Origin: Gigantopelta aegis
Lineage: Eukaryota; Mollusca; Gastropoda; Neomphalida; Peltospiridae
Length of the DNA: 64,000 bases
NCBI RefSeq assembly: GCF_016097555.1
Contig: NC_054708.1
Location: forward strand, 5,154,462 to 5,218,461
Direction: 5' to 3'
In this document: positions 52,101 to 58,436 of the stretch, piece after piece
Numbering within the stretch: position 1 is the stretch's first letter
Layout: each line of letters starts with the position of its first letter
Notes under the pieces: model-generated
Database searches by the model: none
What the model was told of the DNA's origin: nothing
The model's input: only the letters and a program-made list of their open reading frames with translations
Program-made: the position numbers and the translations under genes

Positions 52101-55068
52101 TGGCCATTCAATATTATCCTTCACTATTGTCAAGTGCATGCATATAAAAGATGCGTTGCCAATGGATAAATGTAGCTCGGGGTTTCTACGAGTTAACACA
52201 TTGTTAAATAAAACATTTCCTTTCTACGAGTTAACACATTGTTAAATAAAACATTTCCTTTCTACGAGTTAACACATTGTTAAATAAAACATTTCCTTTC
52301 TACGAGTTAACACATCGTTAAATAAAACATTTCCTTTCTACGAGTTAACACATCGTTAAATACAATATTTCCTTTCTACGAGTTAACACATCGTTAAATA
52401 AAACATTTCCTTTCTACGAGTTAACAAACCGTTAAATAAAACATTTCCTTTCTACGAGTTAACACATCGTTAAATAAAACATTTCCTTTCTACGAGTTAA
52501 CAACTGCCAAATATTTGGCATCCAATAGCCGATGATTAATTAATCGATCTGCTCAAGTGGTGTCACAAAATTAAATCTAAAATTATTTTTCAGGCCAAAG
52601 TACCTTTCACGTACACATTACTTAATCTTTTTCTTCAAATTATAAACGTTGGTAAATCCTACTGAAGTCTGCAGTATTGTAATATTACGTTTTTGCATAA
52701 CCAAAAGGGTTAGGAAGTTTAATCAAACAACAAACGTTGATCAGTGTATTATGAGGTGTGGTATGTGTAAGATACTCCTATATAAAAGAAGAGGGGTTGC
52801 ATATCTTAAATGAAGCCAACGGGAAAGTCAGAGACGAAAAGAAATTAAAAGTAATACGTACCCAAACCATGTTCTGTAAACACACCTTCGAAGACGGACG
52901 TAATAACATACTCTACGGTAACACACATTTCTGTACAACAAAAGGTATAACATACAAAATTTGTATAAAATAATAAAACAAATATTATAGCACATTGACT
53001 TCATTATAGTTATGTATTTTAATTGTTATTTGTTTTCCTATATTATTATTATTATTATTATTTTTTTTATTAAAAAAAAAAATCTTTATTGTCCCAGAAG
53101 AATACGTAGTGTTAGGTTTGGGGCACTAAATCACTATAATACACAGTGTACATATTAGCAGCAACGTACACAGGTAATCACAGAGACATGTCTAGTTCGA
53201 AGGAATATTACATATTAGCAGCGACGTACACAGGTAATCACAGAGACATGTCTAGTACGAAGGAATATTACATATTAGCAGCGACGTACACATTACTTTA
53301 ACACTTCTAAGGCAGTGACTTAAGTATTTTAAGAAAGCTATAGTAGAATTTAAAAAAAAAGAGCGAAACAAATAGGAAAGGCAAATGAAAGGAGAAATAA
53401 CAAAAATAATAATTATAGAAAATAAATAAATTAAATAATAAAACAAATAAAAAGAAAGAAAAAAAAAAGAAAAAAGGAAAACGAGATACTTCATGCATAA
53501 GTAATTGCGCCTATATGGCAGTACATTCATACAGATACCCACATACATAAATACATATATGCATACACATACAAACGTAAATATACACATACATATTATA
53601 CATATATTGACCAATATACCAGAAATATACTGAAGAGATTAAATTAAAGTATTATATTTGTGCTAAAATGTAGTCTGGAGAATTATTTTTTTATTTTTTC
53701 AATCAAGCTGTTCCCTTGTCTATATTATCATTAAGCCTCAGTAAAATATGTTTTCCACATTGCCCATTCATTATTAAATTCATCGTATAAACAAGTTTTT
53801 TTTTTTTAAACCCATAATATACCTTTCCATTTCAATATTGCAGTATGCCATGCACAGCGTTAATATTATTAATCAGTTTATAAAATCGCTTTTATTATTC
53901 TTCATCAAACCAAACATTATAATAATTTTATTAAAATGAGTTCTGTTCGAATAAATATCCAATCTGTTACATAGTGTGTAATTATCACATTCGGAAAATA
54001 AATGTTTCAGGAAAATTATTACAGAAACTGCATATATCAGAATCAATGTAGTTAATCTTGTATAGAAAAGTATTAGTATTCGCTATATATGCACATGTGA
54101 TTGTTTTTGCTAGTTACATTTGAAGAAATGGATCTTTGAATACTTCATGATTCAAAATAATTAAAGGTGATAACAAGATATGCTTATGATGTGATACTGA
54201 GAACGATATTAAATGTGTCTGGCCTACAAGAGGTATGAGCACTTTCGTCGGAAGCGAGAACTGATCGGACGACTTCCGACTGATTGGCACCAAACACCAC
54301 ACATGTATCGTACGACGGAATCGCAGAGGTATATGTGCTTGGCTTCAGACTTTTTACCGGACAACTCCCACTCGTCGCATCGACGTCCTAGACATACTAA
54401 TCATACTGGGAGCATTTGTTTGGCCGTCTTTGCAGACCCACGGCGATTTTAATTCAAGTTTATTATTTATTTTATTTTTGTTACAATGTGCCGAGAACAC
54501 AACAAGTCAAACAGGGTTTGTGTGCAAATATCACAGAGAGATGATCTCTCTCGTCTGGAAAGAAAACTGCCATAACGGCTTCCGATTTATCGGCATCAAT
54601 ACTCTGAACATTCAACATTAAATCGTAAGGCGTAAGCCAAAATATGCGCCCGGACGTAATCCACCATAGCTTAACCATTTGAACAATGAGAATAATTCTT
54701 ACAGATTATTATTTTGCTTTCCAAACCATAAAAAAATAAAAAATAATAATAATACCCCCCACAATTCCCCCCCCCCCCCCCACCAAAACAAGCAAAACAA
54801 ATACCACTCACCCCAAAAAAAGAAAGGAAAAAAAAGAAAAGAGAACGAAGTAGAAAACAACCGATAAAACTAAGCAACCACCACCAACAACAAACAGACG
54901 AAACTAAAAAAAAAAATCCAAACAACCCCCTACCCAATGAAAACGAAATGAAAAAACAATACTAAAACAACAACAAAAATACAAGAAGAAGACAACTTAC
55001 CCTGACCATCCATAAGATAAAGTTACAAAGGTTAACAGAAAAAGAAACAAGGTCATTTTCATACCCAT
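29419..55068 (-). CDS. receptor tyrosine kinase-like protein with predicted inactive kinase domain, 22 exons, 1260 aa
   Basis: Twenty-two coding exons total 3783 nt; every junction is GT-AG and in phase. Order: signal peptide 1-20; EMI-like cysteine module 24-57 (CC...CCTGW); EGF 60-88 and 92-125; unrecognised beta-rich ectodomain 128-770 containing SGM..Y and DxANNS patterns; fibronectin III-like 772-858; membrane helix 874-897; juxtamembrane 898-970; kinase about 975-1235; short tail ending DFYYYEKR. The type I topology points to a cell-surface receptor. Kept: beta3 Lys1010 (VIAK), Asn1115 of AARN, APE 1154-1156, WSYGV. Lost: loop glycines (His985, Ala990), alphaC Glu, HRD Asp (HKK 1108-1110), DFG Asp (GFG 1128-1130). 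It should bind partners or peptides but not transfer phosphate. No orthologue name can be given from sequence alone. Confidence 0.92.
29558..30429 (-). other. RTK-like intron 21
   Basis: 872 nt, AT-rich; no repeat family or conserved motif recognised. Confidence 0.75.
30430..30523 (-). CDS. RTK-like exon 21: alphaG region
   Basis: 94 nt. [20 protein letters not shown] then [10 protein letters not shown], the alphaG segment typical of receptor tyrosine kinases. Confidence 0.93.
30703..30738. repeat. (TTA)n microsatellite
   Basis: About twelve ATT units, in intron 20. Confidence 0.95.
30829..31015 (+). mobile_element. MITE, short derivative of 58437-59042
   Basis: Contains ATTTATCGATGTATAAAAGT, TCGCGTAGCGTAGCGATCTT, then TGACGTCAGCCAATCAGAAT and TAATTATATAAAAATAG. 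All of these occur, in the opposite orientation, at the two ends of the element at 58437-59042, with the middle missing here. Confidence 0.7.
31054..31168 (-). CDS. RTK-like exon 20: P+1 loop and alphaF
   Basis: 115 nt. [20 protein letters not shown] then [19 protein letters not shown], a canonical tyrosine-kinase C-lobe. The open frame continues past the donor into a MITE; that part is not coding. Confidence 0.95.
31169..32330 (-). other. RTK-like intron 19
   Basis: 1162 nt. It holds one copy of a short dispersed repeat (31905-32020, with TCTGCACAATGCAGAG and CTTTATCTAGTGCCTCG) and a family B SINE tail (32098-32175). The remainder is unremarkable. Confidence 0.7.
32098..32175 (-). mobile_element. 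SINE 3' tail (family B)
   Basis: (AATG)n followed by TTTAACGACACCCAAGCACG and ACATCGGCTATTGTG; the complement of the family B tail. Confidence 0.75.
32331..32450 (-). CDS. RTK-like exon 19: catalytic and metal-binding loops (degenerate)
   Basis: 120 nt, phase 0 at both ends. [14 protein letters not shown] replaces HRD by [16 protein letters not shown] replaces DFG by GFG. The following acidic segment KEEDENSKG stands in for the activation loop. Confidence 0.93.
32682..33020 (-). repeat. 4-copy ~96-bp tandem repeat spanning the exon 18 splice donor
   Basis: CTCGTGAC(G/A)TCAGATAT starts at 32684, 32779, 32875 and 32971, giving periods of 95, 96 and 96. Each unit has the alphaE coding end ([15 protein letters not shown]), a GTAAGA donor and about 45 nt of intron. 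The frame stays open through copies 2 and 3 (each adding 32 codons) and shifts at the last. Confidence 0.93.
32969..33123 (-). CDS. RTK-like exon 18: hinge and alphaE
   Basis: 155 nt. [20 protein letters not shown] (hinge) and [19 protein letters not shown] (alphaE), donor GGG/GTAAGA. The last ~50 nt plus ~45 nt of intron are repeated three more times downstream (32682-32968), each with a GTAAGA donor. Confidence 0.93.
33514..33633 (-). CDS. RTK-like exon 17: alphaC and beta4
   Basis: 120 nt. [20 protein letters not shown] then [15 protein letters not shown]. The position ten residues before the conserved His, where the alphaC Glu belongs, is Ile; a two-residue shift gives Phe. The donor GTATGT was chosen over GTGTAT because only it keeps phase. 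Confidence 0.9.
33634..34954 (-). other. RTK-like intron 16
   Basis: 1321 nt. Contains two copies of the short GCATTATGCAGATATGG-type repeat (33677-33735, 34135-34222), a purine-rich AAG stretch (33852-33899) and a full SINE (34630-34915). Confidence 0.7.
34630..34915 (-). mobile_element. near full-length tRNA-headed SINE (family A)
   Basis: Plus reading from TTTGCTTTGTTTAACGACAC through AAACCCGCTACATTTTACCA and GCACATACCACGGCCTTTGA to the head complement CCTAGACCGACCGCGCATCA and GTGCTTTACCACTGAGACG. Confidence 0.88.
34955..35153 (-). CDS. RTK-like exon 16: kinase N-lobe, glycine loop and beta3
   Basis: 199 nt. After [14 protein letters not shown] comes [20 protein letters not shown] (loop reads HTGRFA instead of GxGxFG) and DEVIAKMAK with the beta3 Lys (residue 1010). 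A family A SINE ends about 40 bp from the donor. Confidence 0.93.
35238..37553. mobile_element. 2.3-kb TIR element filling RTK-like intron 15, with palindrome arrays
   Basis: The left end AAACCGGTGTAAACGGAA... and the right end, read in reverse, AAACCGGTGTAAAAGGAA... form a ~35-bp terminal inverted repeat that continues GCARGTCCGTAGGAA. Subterminal and internal zones (35254-35420, 36625-36795, 37345-37530) are arrays of imperfect palindromes built from GGAAT, AAGTCC, TAGGACTT and GTTCC. It leaves only 84 and 45 nt of other intron sequence. (AAT)n at 35783-35815 lies inside. No coding frame was recognised. Confidence 0.75.
37599..37801 (-). CDS. RTK-like exon 15: transmembrane helix and juxtamembrane
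   Basis: 203 nt. [18 protein letters not shown] completes a single-pass helix (residues 874-897), followed by the basic stop-transfer [15 protein letters not shown] and a Ser/Pro juxtamembrane stretch. Confidence 0.93.
37802..38932 (-). other. RTK-like intron 14
   Basis: 1131 nt, mostly single-copy AT-rich. A short dispersed repeat copy (38600-38715, TAGACGAGGCACTAGATAAA) matches pieces in introns 16 and 19. A C-tract (37810-37827) sits 8 nt from the exon 15 acceptor. Confidence 0.7.
38933..38992 (-). CDS. RTK-like exon 14: membrane-proximal linker
   Basis: 60 nt, [19 protein letters not shown]; a Gly/Ser/Pro linker leading into the membrane helix. Confidence 0.88.
39148..39456 (-). mobile_element. 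SINE (family C tail, A-type head)
   Basis: Plus reading from TTTTATTTAACGACGCACTC through GGCGTCTGACATATGGTTAA, CCCGCTGTCGCCACTTCATG and AGGATAGTACATACCACGGC to the head complement ATCGATCCTAGACTGACCGC...CTTTACCACTGGGCTAAG. Confidence 0.88.
39705..40252. repeat. 60-bp satellite, about 9 copies
   Basis: The unit begins TGATGTATATGTCTGGGTCT and continues ACTAACCCTATATAGCCTAA, TAACGATATATG, then two variable bases and ATAGAG. Units are otherwise identical; the variable pair is GT, AA or TA. It lies in RTK-like intron 13. Confidence 0.97.
40586..40852 (-). CDS. RTK-like exon 13: fibronectin type III-like domain
   Basis: 267 nt. [20 protein letters not shown] ... [20 protein letters not shown] then [13 protein letters not shown] shows the W of strand B, the L-x-P-G-T-x-Y motif and the terminal strand of FN3 domains. 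Confidence 0.92.
41175..41211 (-). CDS. RTK-like exon 12: 37-nt microexon
   Basis: Encodes [12 protein letters not shown] plus one base. The acceptor TTTTACAG and donor GTAAGT are good, and its phases fit both neighbours exactly. Confidence 0.85.
41212..41573 (-). other. RTK-like intron 11
   Basis: 362 nt, AT-rich; nothing recognised. Introns 9 (42330-42711) and 12 (40853-41174) are likewise featureless. Confidence 0.75.
41574..41774 (-). CDS. RTK-like exon 11: cysteine-containing ectodomain
   Basis: 201 nt, phase 0 at both ends, [20 protein letters not shown] then LCQKK...[11 protein letters not shown] and [13 protein letters not shown]. Six Cys in the exon suggest local disulfides. Confidence 0.9.
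41831..42096. mobile_element. hAT-like MITE with CAGTGGCGGATCYAGAAAA ends
   Basis: The left end CAGTGGCGGATCTAGAAAAT and the right end ATTTTCTGGATCCGCCACTG form a 19-20 bp inverted repeat. G- and C-tracts are internal. Located in intron 10. Confidence 0.8.
42212..42329 (-). CDS. RTK-like exon 10: ectodomain
   Basis: 118 nt, [20 protein letters not shown] then [19 protein letters not shown]. Confidence 0.88.
42712..42792 (-). CDS. RTK-like exon 9: ectodomain
   Basis: 81 nt, [20 protein letters not shown] then YNQQYE. Joins exon 8 through Arg (CG/G) and exon 10 through Arg (AG/A). Confidence 0.88.
42893..43719 (-). CDS. RTK-like exon 8: large ectodomain exon
   Basis: 827 nt, residues 350-624. 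It has two similar-looking halves: [20 protein letters not shown] ... [16 protein letters not shown], and IVSWKDHF ... [20 protein letters not shown] then DTVP. Both look like Ig-type beta-sandwiches with D-x-x-SG and D-x-(A/T)-x-x-(N/R) patterns; this is inference from pattern, not a family match. Confidence 0.92.
44045..44370 (-). mobile_element. full-length tRNA-headed SINE (family A)
   Basis: From TAAAGTTTGTTTTGTTTAAC to the head complement TTTGATCCTGCGACGCAATC and CAACCGACTGAACTAAATCC, ending in a C-tract. It sits in intron 7. Confidence 0.88.
44422..44641 (-). CDS. RTK-like exon 7: ectodomain
   Basis: 220 nt, [17 protein letters not shown] to DNDIHVTQ, with a paired CKLKNPSC. A family A SINE (44045-44370) lies about 50 bp past the donor and another (44683-44956) about 40 bp before the acceptor. 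Confidence 0.9.
44683..44956 (-). mobile_element. tRNA-headed SINE (family A), tail truncated
   Basis: From AATCATACACTATTGGATAT to the head complement TTTGATCCTGCGACGCAAGC and CAACCGACTGAGCTAAATCC. In the same orientation as the neighbour at 44045-44370; exon 7 lies between them. Confidence 0.85.
45105..45290 (-). mobile_element. SINE (family D), reverse orientation
   Basis: TTCGTGCTTATATCCAATTA through GACAGTGGGTTAGTTGTTAG and CCTACCCATTGAGTCGTTAA to GGGTGGGAGCTGGTACCGGG; the complement of 51326-51560, with the tRNA head cut short. Confidence 0.75.
45806..45959 (-). CDS. RTK-like exon 6: ectodomain
   Basis: 154 nt, from [18 protein letters not shown] to QLENGDR. Three potential N-glycosylation sites (NKT, NET, NRT) lie close together. 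Confidence 0.88.
46132..46485. mobile_element. MITE with TTAAAGGGACA ends, copy 3
   Basis: The left end is TTAAAGGGACATACCCTAGT and the right end is ACTAGGGTCTGTCCCTTTAA. The same family as 19639-20017, inverted relative to it. In intron 5. Confidence 0.88.
46619..46683. repeat. C14-A50 homopolymer junction
   Basis: A run of about 14-15 C joined directly to about 49 A. Similar junctions occur at 2261-2286 and 20208-20231, and as T-G at 18081-18118. Confidence 0.95.
46715..46885 (-). mobile_element. SINE (family A), degraded
   Basis: GTGTCGTTGCATAAAGC, TAATTAATCATCAGCGTCAA, GTAATTCTGACAGATAGTCT and TTTTTTATGCACTTTCTCAC are recognisable; the head is missing. Confidence 0.65.
47678..47968 (-). 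CDS. RTK-like exon 5: ectodomain
   Basis: 291 nt, residues 128-224, beginning [20 protein letters not shown] and ending IKQSFQ. Several aromatic residues and N-glycosylation sequons (for example NVT) suit an extracellular segment. No domain was recognised. Confidence 0.88.
48000..48215. repeat. mixed trinucleotide repeat tract
   Basis: AAC/AAT, GTG and ACT triplet runs follow each other in intron 4. Confidence 0.9.
48308..48388 (+). mobile_element. SINE 3' tail (family B) with (CATT)n
   Basis: GTTTGACACCCAATAGCCGA, then GATGTTAAACATTCATTCAT. Confidence 0.75.
48676..48789 (-). CDS. RTK-like exon 4: EGF domain 2
   Basis: 114 nt. [20 protein letters not shown] then [15 protein letters not shown], a second six-cysteine EGF unit directly abutting the first. 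Confidence 0.93.
49093..49156. repeat. (TA)n / (AGATAT)n microsatellite
   Basis: A short TA run followed by six AGATAT hexamers, in intron 3. Confidence 0.95.
49552..49647 (-). CDS. RTK-like exon 3: EGF domain 1
   Basis: 96 nt encoding [20 protein letters not shown] then [11 protein letters not shown], six cysteines in EGF spacing. Confidence 0.93.
49944..50085. repeat. 58-bp direct tandem duplication
   Basis: ACAATAAACACATCTAACTA starts at 49944 and 50002, and a third partial start at 50060 diverges after ACAATAAACACAT. In intron 2. Confidence 0.95.
50627..51253. mobile_element. MITE with GTTCCACGAA ends
   Basis: The left end GGGTTCCGTTCCACGAACGA and the right end (reverse) GGGCCCTGTTCCACGAAGCG are inverted, followed by TTAGC/GTAGC. 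Internal copies of the same word (GTTCCACAAAGC, GTCGTGGAACGGG) form nested imperfect inverted repeats. Confidence 0.7.
51326..51560 (+). mobile_element. tRNA-headed SINE (family D)
   Basis: Head GGCCTCGGTGGAGTACTGGT and B-box-like GGTTTCGCATCCCGG, then CCCACCCAGAGCGAGTTTAA, and the tail CTTGAACCTTAATTGGATAT with AAGCACGAAAATAAGC. Confidence 0.8.
51986..52089 (-). CDS. RTK-like exon 2: EMI-like module
   Basis: 104 nt encoding [20 protein letters not shown] then GWKG...TNCIV. The YR...CCxGW...C pattern just before EGF repeats resembles the C-terminal half of EMI domains in MEGF-type receptors; the first half is not present. Confidence 0.88.
52130..52565 (+). mobile_element. SINE (family A) carrying an internal 38-bp tandem array
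   Basis: GTGCATGCATATAAAAGATG and GATAAATGTAGCTCGGGG, interrupted by the array 52183-52501, then GCCAAATATTTGGCATCCAA, TAGCCGATGATTAATTAATC and GTGGTGTCACAAAA. Confidence 0.75.
52183..52501. repeat. 38-bp tandem repeat, 8.5 copies
   Basis: The unit is TTTCTACGAGTTAACACAT, (T/C)GTTAAATAAAACATTTCC. Starts are every 38 nt from 52183 to 52487. It includes GTTAAATAAAACATTTCC, the sequence found at the 3' end of family C SINEs. Confidence 0.97.
53050..54120 (-). mobile_element. LINE 3' portion, minus orientation
   Basis: The minus strand reads [20 protein letters not shown] then ETF (54015-54085), [20 protein letters not shown] (about 53925-53985), and ends with CAATAAAGATTTTT at about 53085. Same family as 24170-24985. 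In intron 1 of the RTK-like gene. Confidence 0.65.
53150..53293. repeat. 60-bp tandem duplication, 2.4 copies
   Basis: CATATTAGCAGCRACGTACA then CAGGTAATCACAGAGACATG; period 60. Within the LINE 3' region. Confidence 0.95.
54130..55000 (-). other. rest of RTK-like intron 1
   Basis: 54200-54660 is single-copy and GC-richer, with no recognised gene. 54740-54985 is an A/C-rich low-complexity stretch with a C-tract at 54766-54781. Confidence 0.65.
55001..55068 (-). CDS. RTK-like exon 1: start and signal peptide
   Basis: Begins ATG at 55068. [20 protein letters not shown] is a clear hydrophobic signal peptide. The donor is TCAGG/GTAAGT; the codon GG/C completes Gly23 with exon 2. A second Met (residue 3) or third (residue 5) could also start without changing the leader. 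Confidence 0.88.
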
Positions 55069-55115
55069 CTTAATTTGATGTGCCAAAGAAATAACTATTT
55101 TGTTGCTGCTAAAAC

Positions 55116-55123
55116 TATTTATA
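55116..55123 (-). promoter_or_regulatory. TATA box of the RTK-like gene
   Basis: TATAAATA on minus, 48 nt before the ATG, in the context CCATATAAATAGTTTTAGC. A start site about 30 nt downstream would leave a 5' UTR of about 20-30 nt. ACTTCC (ETS-like) and CCGCCCAC (KLF-like) words lie just upstream at about 55133-55148. Confidence 0.6.
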
Positions 55124-55129
55124 TGGAGA

Positions 55130-55915
55130 GAGAAGGAAGTGGGCGGACTTTGTGTGAAATATTACTCTAAGACAAAGTGACGATTGAGGAAGACACGAAC
55201 ACTTCAGTTATATTTATGTGGTACTAATACAATTTATTACCCCAGCGGAACCTCTTAACCGGCGAAATCATAATTACAATTTCTTACTGAGGACAAACAA
55301 ATATAACAATTGTGTGTGTCCGGGAACCCGACCCTACCTAGAAAAAAGGCTGACCATAATTTGTTTTTCGAATTATTTATTTTTCGATTTTCGTTTAATA
55401 AAAAATCATTCTGAAACATTAGGGGTGAATGTAGTAAAACATAAATAAATCAATAAATCAATAAATAAACAAATAAATAAAAATAATTCCGATCTAACCT
55501 ATTATTTTTTTTCAGCACTAACACATTTTGTTAGACCTAGGAAATTATATCATGCATTGATTGTATGATCAATATGACTTCACGTACTTTAAAGTTTGCT
55601 ATTTGTAAACGCTTTTCTATTTACATTGTTAACTTTTGTCATTACGCATTTTTGGAATAGAATAAATAGAACTTTGGTTTTTGGAAATGATCTGATAACG
55701 GTATAGCAATACTTATAATAGTATCTAAACTGATTTACATTATATACCGAATGGGAGCGAATAATGGAAACTTTAAAAATAAGAGGTAATTTGATGTTAC
55801 AGGAAGTGTAAATGTTATATTTATTTATGCAGTTCAACAATTATTGCTGTAAATGGATGTTTGAAAAATGAGAAAACCATCTACCTTAAAATTGAGTAAA
55901 CATTCGTCATGCGCC
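55130..55915. other. 5' flank of the RTK-like gene
   Basis: Unique AT-rich sequence with a short (AAAT)n run near 55442-55488. Apart from the TATA region, nothing was recognised. Confidence 0.6.
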
Positions 55916-55920
55916 CAACT

Positions 55921-56376
55921 CATTTCCTAGTGATATGATAACACTTGCTAGTGACATGATAACACTTCCTAGTGACATGATAACACGTCCTAGTGACATG
56001 ATAACACTTCCTAGTGACATGATAACACTTCCTCGTGACATGATAACACTTCCTAGTGACATGTTAACACTTCCTAGTGACATGATAACACTTGATAACA
56101 CTTCCTAGTGATATGATAACACTTCCTAGTGACATGATAACACTTGCTAGTGACATGATAACACTTCCTAGTGATATGATAATACTTGCTAGTGACATGA
56201 TAACACTTCCTAGTGACATGATAACACTTGCTAGTGACATGATAACACTTGCTAGTGACATGATAACATTTCCTAGTGACATGATAACATTTCCTAGTGA
56301 CATGATAACACTTGCTAGTGACATGATAACACTTGCTAGTGACATGATAACACTTGCTAGTGACATGATAACACTT
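55921..56376. repeat. 21-bp tandem array, about 21 copies
   Basis: The unit is CTAGTGACATGATAACACTT plus C or G. Variants differ mainly at that one base (CTTCC or CTTGC). One 10-bp partial unit occurs near 56091. Frames through it (Met-Ser-Leu, Met-Ile-Thr-Leu repeats) are artefacts. Confidence 0.97.
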
Positions 56377-56615
56377 CGAATTATCAGGTAAGGGTTGTCA
56401 GGTCAGTAGGAAACATGGTTACATGATAAAGCTCATGACGGTTGACAATTACTTCGGTCGGGATATTAATTTGATAATAATTGGCAACTTGTTTATTATT
56501 CACAATACAGAAAAAAAGTGTAGTTTTTTGTGTGATTTGTTGGCACAATCGAGCCCTCGGTTATACAATCCGATTATTATGCACCCAATATTTTTCATGA
56601 AACACCTAAGCCTAA

Positions 56616-56680
56616 ATGCTATAGTCCTGTTCAATTTGCAAAATACTTAGGGTCTAAACAATTGAACAGGACTATAGCAT
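56616..56680. repeat. perfect 21-bp inverted repeat (hairpin)
   Basis: ATGCTATAGTCCTGTTCAAT(T) at 56616-56636 is exactly complementary to 56660-56680 with a 23-nt loop. It could be a MITE end, a fold in RNA or a replication-derived palindrome. Confidence 0.9.
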
Positions 56681-57174
56681 ACATGTTCATCTAGCACTTC
56701 ATCCACAAAATCTTCCAATTTAATCAGAAGATAGCAAATGCTAACGTTCGTGATCATTTAAAGTGCTGTGAATTGTAATATACCCAACGATTAAAACTGT
56801 GTTTTACCAGATAAAAGCCCAATATCATTAAACCTCTGACGAATGGCAACAGGCAAACAGACACGTCAAGACACGGTATGTACGGAGATACATACTATAG
56901 TATTGTAATCAATAAACTGTAAGTTTCAAACTGGAGAATCGGATATCTTTTTACAGAGGACTATGCCAGTTTTATACTTAAAATGGCGCTCATGACAAAA
57001 AGAAAGAAAGAAAAAACCAAAAAAAAAAAAAAAAAAAGAAACAACAAAACAACAAAACAACAACAAAACCAGAAATAAAACAAATACACCCAACAACTTG
57101 TGTGGGATTTGTCTGCACTATGCCCAAAGAATTACGTCCACTTGTAAGTGTTGTCCATAGCTTTTGTTTCTTTT

Positions 57175-57340
57175 CATTTGCCCCTGTTGCTAATCTGCTT
57201 ACTGCTAAAAGAGTAGCCCATGAAGTGGCGACAGCGGGTTTCCTCTCTCAATCTGTGTGGTCCTTAACCATATGTCTGATGCCATATAACCGTAAATAAA
57301 ATGTTTTGAGTGCGTCGTTAAATAAAACATTTCTTTCTGT
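57175..57340 (+). mobile_element. SINE 3' part (family C)
   Basis: AAGAGTAGCCCATGAAGTGG, GGTCCTTAACCATATGTCTG, GAGTGCGTCGTTAAATAAAA and CATTTCTTTC. The spurious frame 57102-57299 runs through it. Confidence 0.85.
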
Positions 57341-57739
57341 TTTCCTTTTCATTTGTGACCGCGCTTGTTAATTTGGCCCTGATCGTGTGTTTATCTTAGA
57401 CACATAATCCACGATAATGAACACTTCCCGAATGTCAAAATTGGGATTTTTATTTGTATTCATTTTGAAATTTATTAATTATTTTAAAAATTTATCTAAG
57501 CCACCTGGCAGACGAACAGATTTGAAATAAATAAATAAATAAATAAAGCATTATGGGAAGTTGTTTACTAAATGCATTCATTGGTCAACTGCAATTAATT
57601 TTGGACTAGTAAAAACTATCCAAAACTAACCCTGGGTTTACTAACCCAGAGTTAAAAGTGTTTCAGCAACGTTTTTTTAAACGCTGTAGTTTTATACCCA
57701 ATATGTATCGACGTCCTTGTTTTGGTGGCTGAACCAGTT

Positions 57740-58035
57740 GTAGATCTAGTCTGATGCGCGGTCGGTCTAGGTTCGATCCCGTCAATGCACCTATCTTTTT
57801 GTTTTTGGGGAAGGGGGGTTCTCGTTTCAGTCACTGCACCACGATTGGTATATCAAAGGCTATGGTATGTGCTATCATGTCTATGGGATGGTGCATATAA
57901 AAGATCCATTGCTAATAATAGAAAACTGTAGCGGGTTTCCTCTCTAAGACTATGTCAGAATTACCAAATGTTTGACATCCAATAGCCGATGAGTAATGAA
58001 TCTCTAGTGGTGTCGTTAAACAAAACAAACAGTTT
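57740..58035 (+). mobile_element. SINE (family A), partial head
   Basis: TGATGCGCGGTCGGTCTAGG, TTCGATCCCGTC, then GGTATGTGCTATCATGTC, GTAGCGGGTTTCCTCTCTAA and the tail TAGTGGTGTCGTTAAACAAA. Confidence 0.85.
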
Positions 58036-58436
58036 AACTGAACCAGCTACATATACGGAGTGTCCGACGTTGGAATGTTGACGCGTCTAAAAACAAATAT
58101 TTTCAAATATATTGATAAAAAAATTATCGTGAACTCGGGCACCAAAATCAAATCAGTGGAACAGTGGTATAATTTATTTCAAATATAAAAGCTTATTAAA
58201 TGTATCAAATATTGAGATATATTTATTTTTAAAATACCTTCTTCGTACTTTGTACTCCTTCTCACTTGTTTATCGATGTTAATTCCGTACATGACATCTT
58301 TTCCTTCCTTTTTGGCCCGAGATAACAAATTAAAAACAAATTAACACATAAAAAAACCCTCCCAAGCAAAACACAACACCAAAAAATCAAAAATATACAT
58401 AAGTTGTGTTGATTTTATGTCAATTCGTGTGTGTAT

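Noticed and set aside
54671..54937. 88-codon minus frame rich in Phe, Gly and Cys
   Set aside because: Translation of an A/C-rich low-complexity stretch within intron 1; no domain.
55921..56391. long frames of Met-Ser-Leu-Ala/Gly-Ser-Val-Ile and Met-Ile-Thr-Leu repeats
   Set aside because: They are translations of the 21-bp tandem array (multiple of three, so frames stay open); no non-repeat coding sequence is attached.
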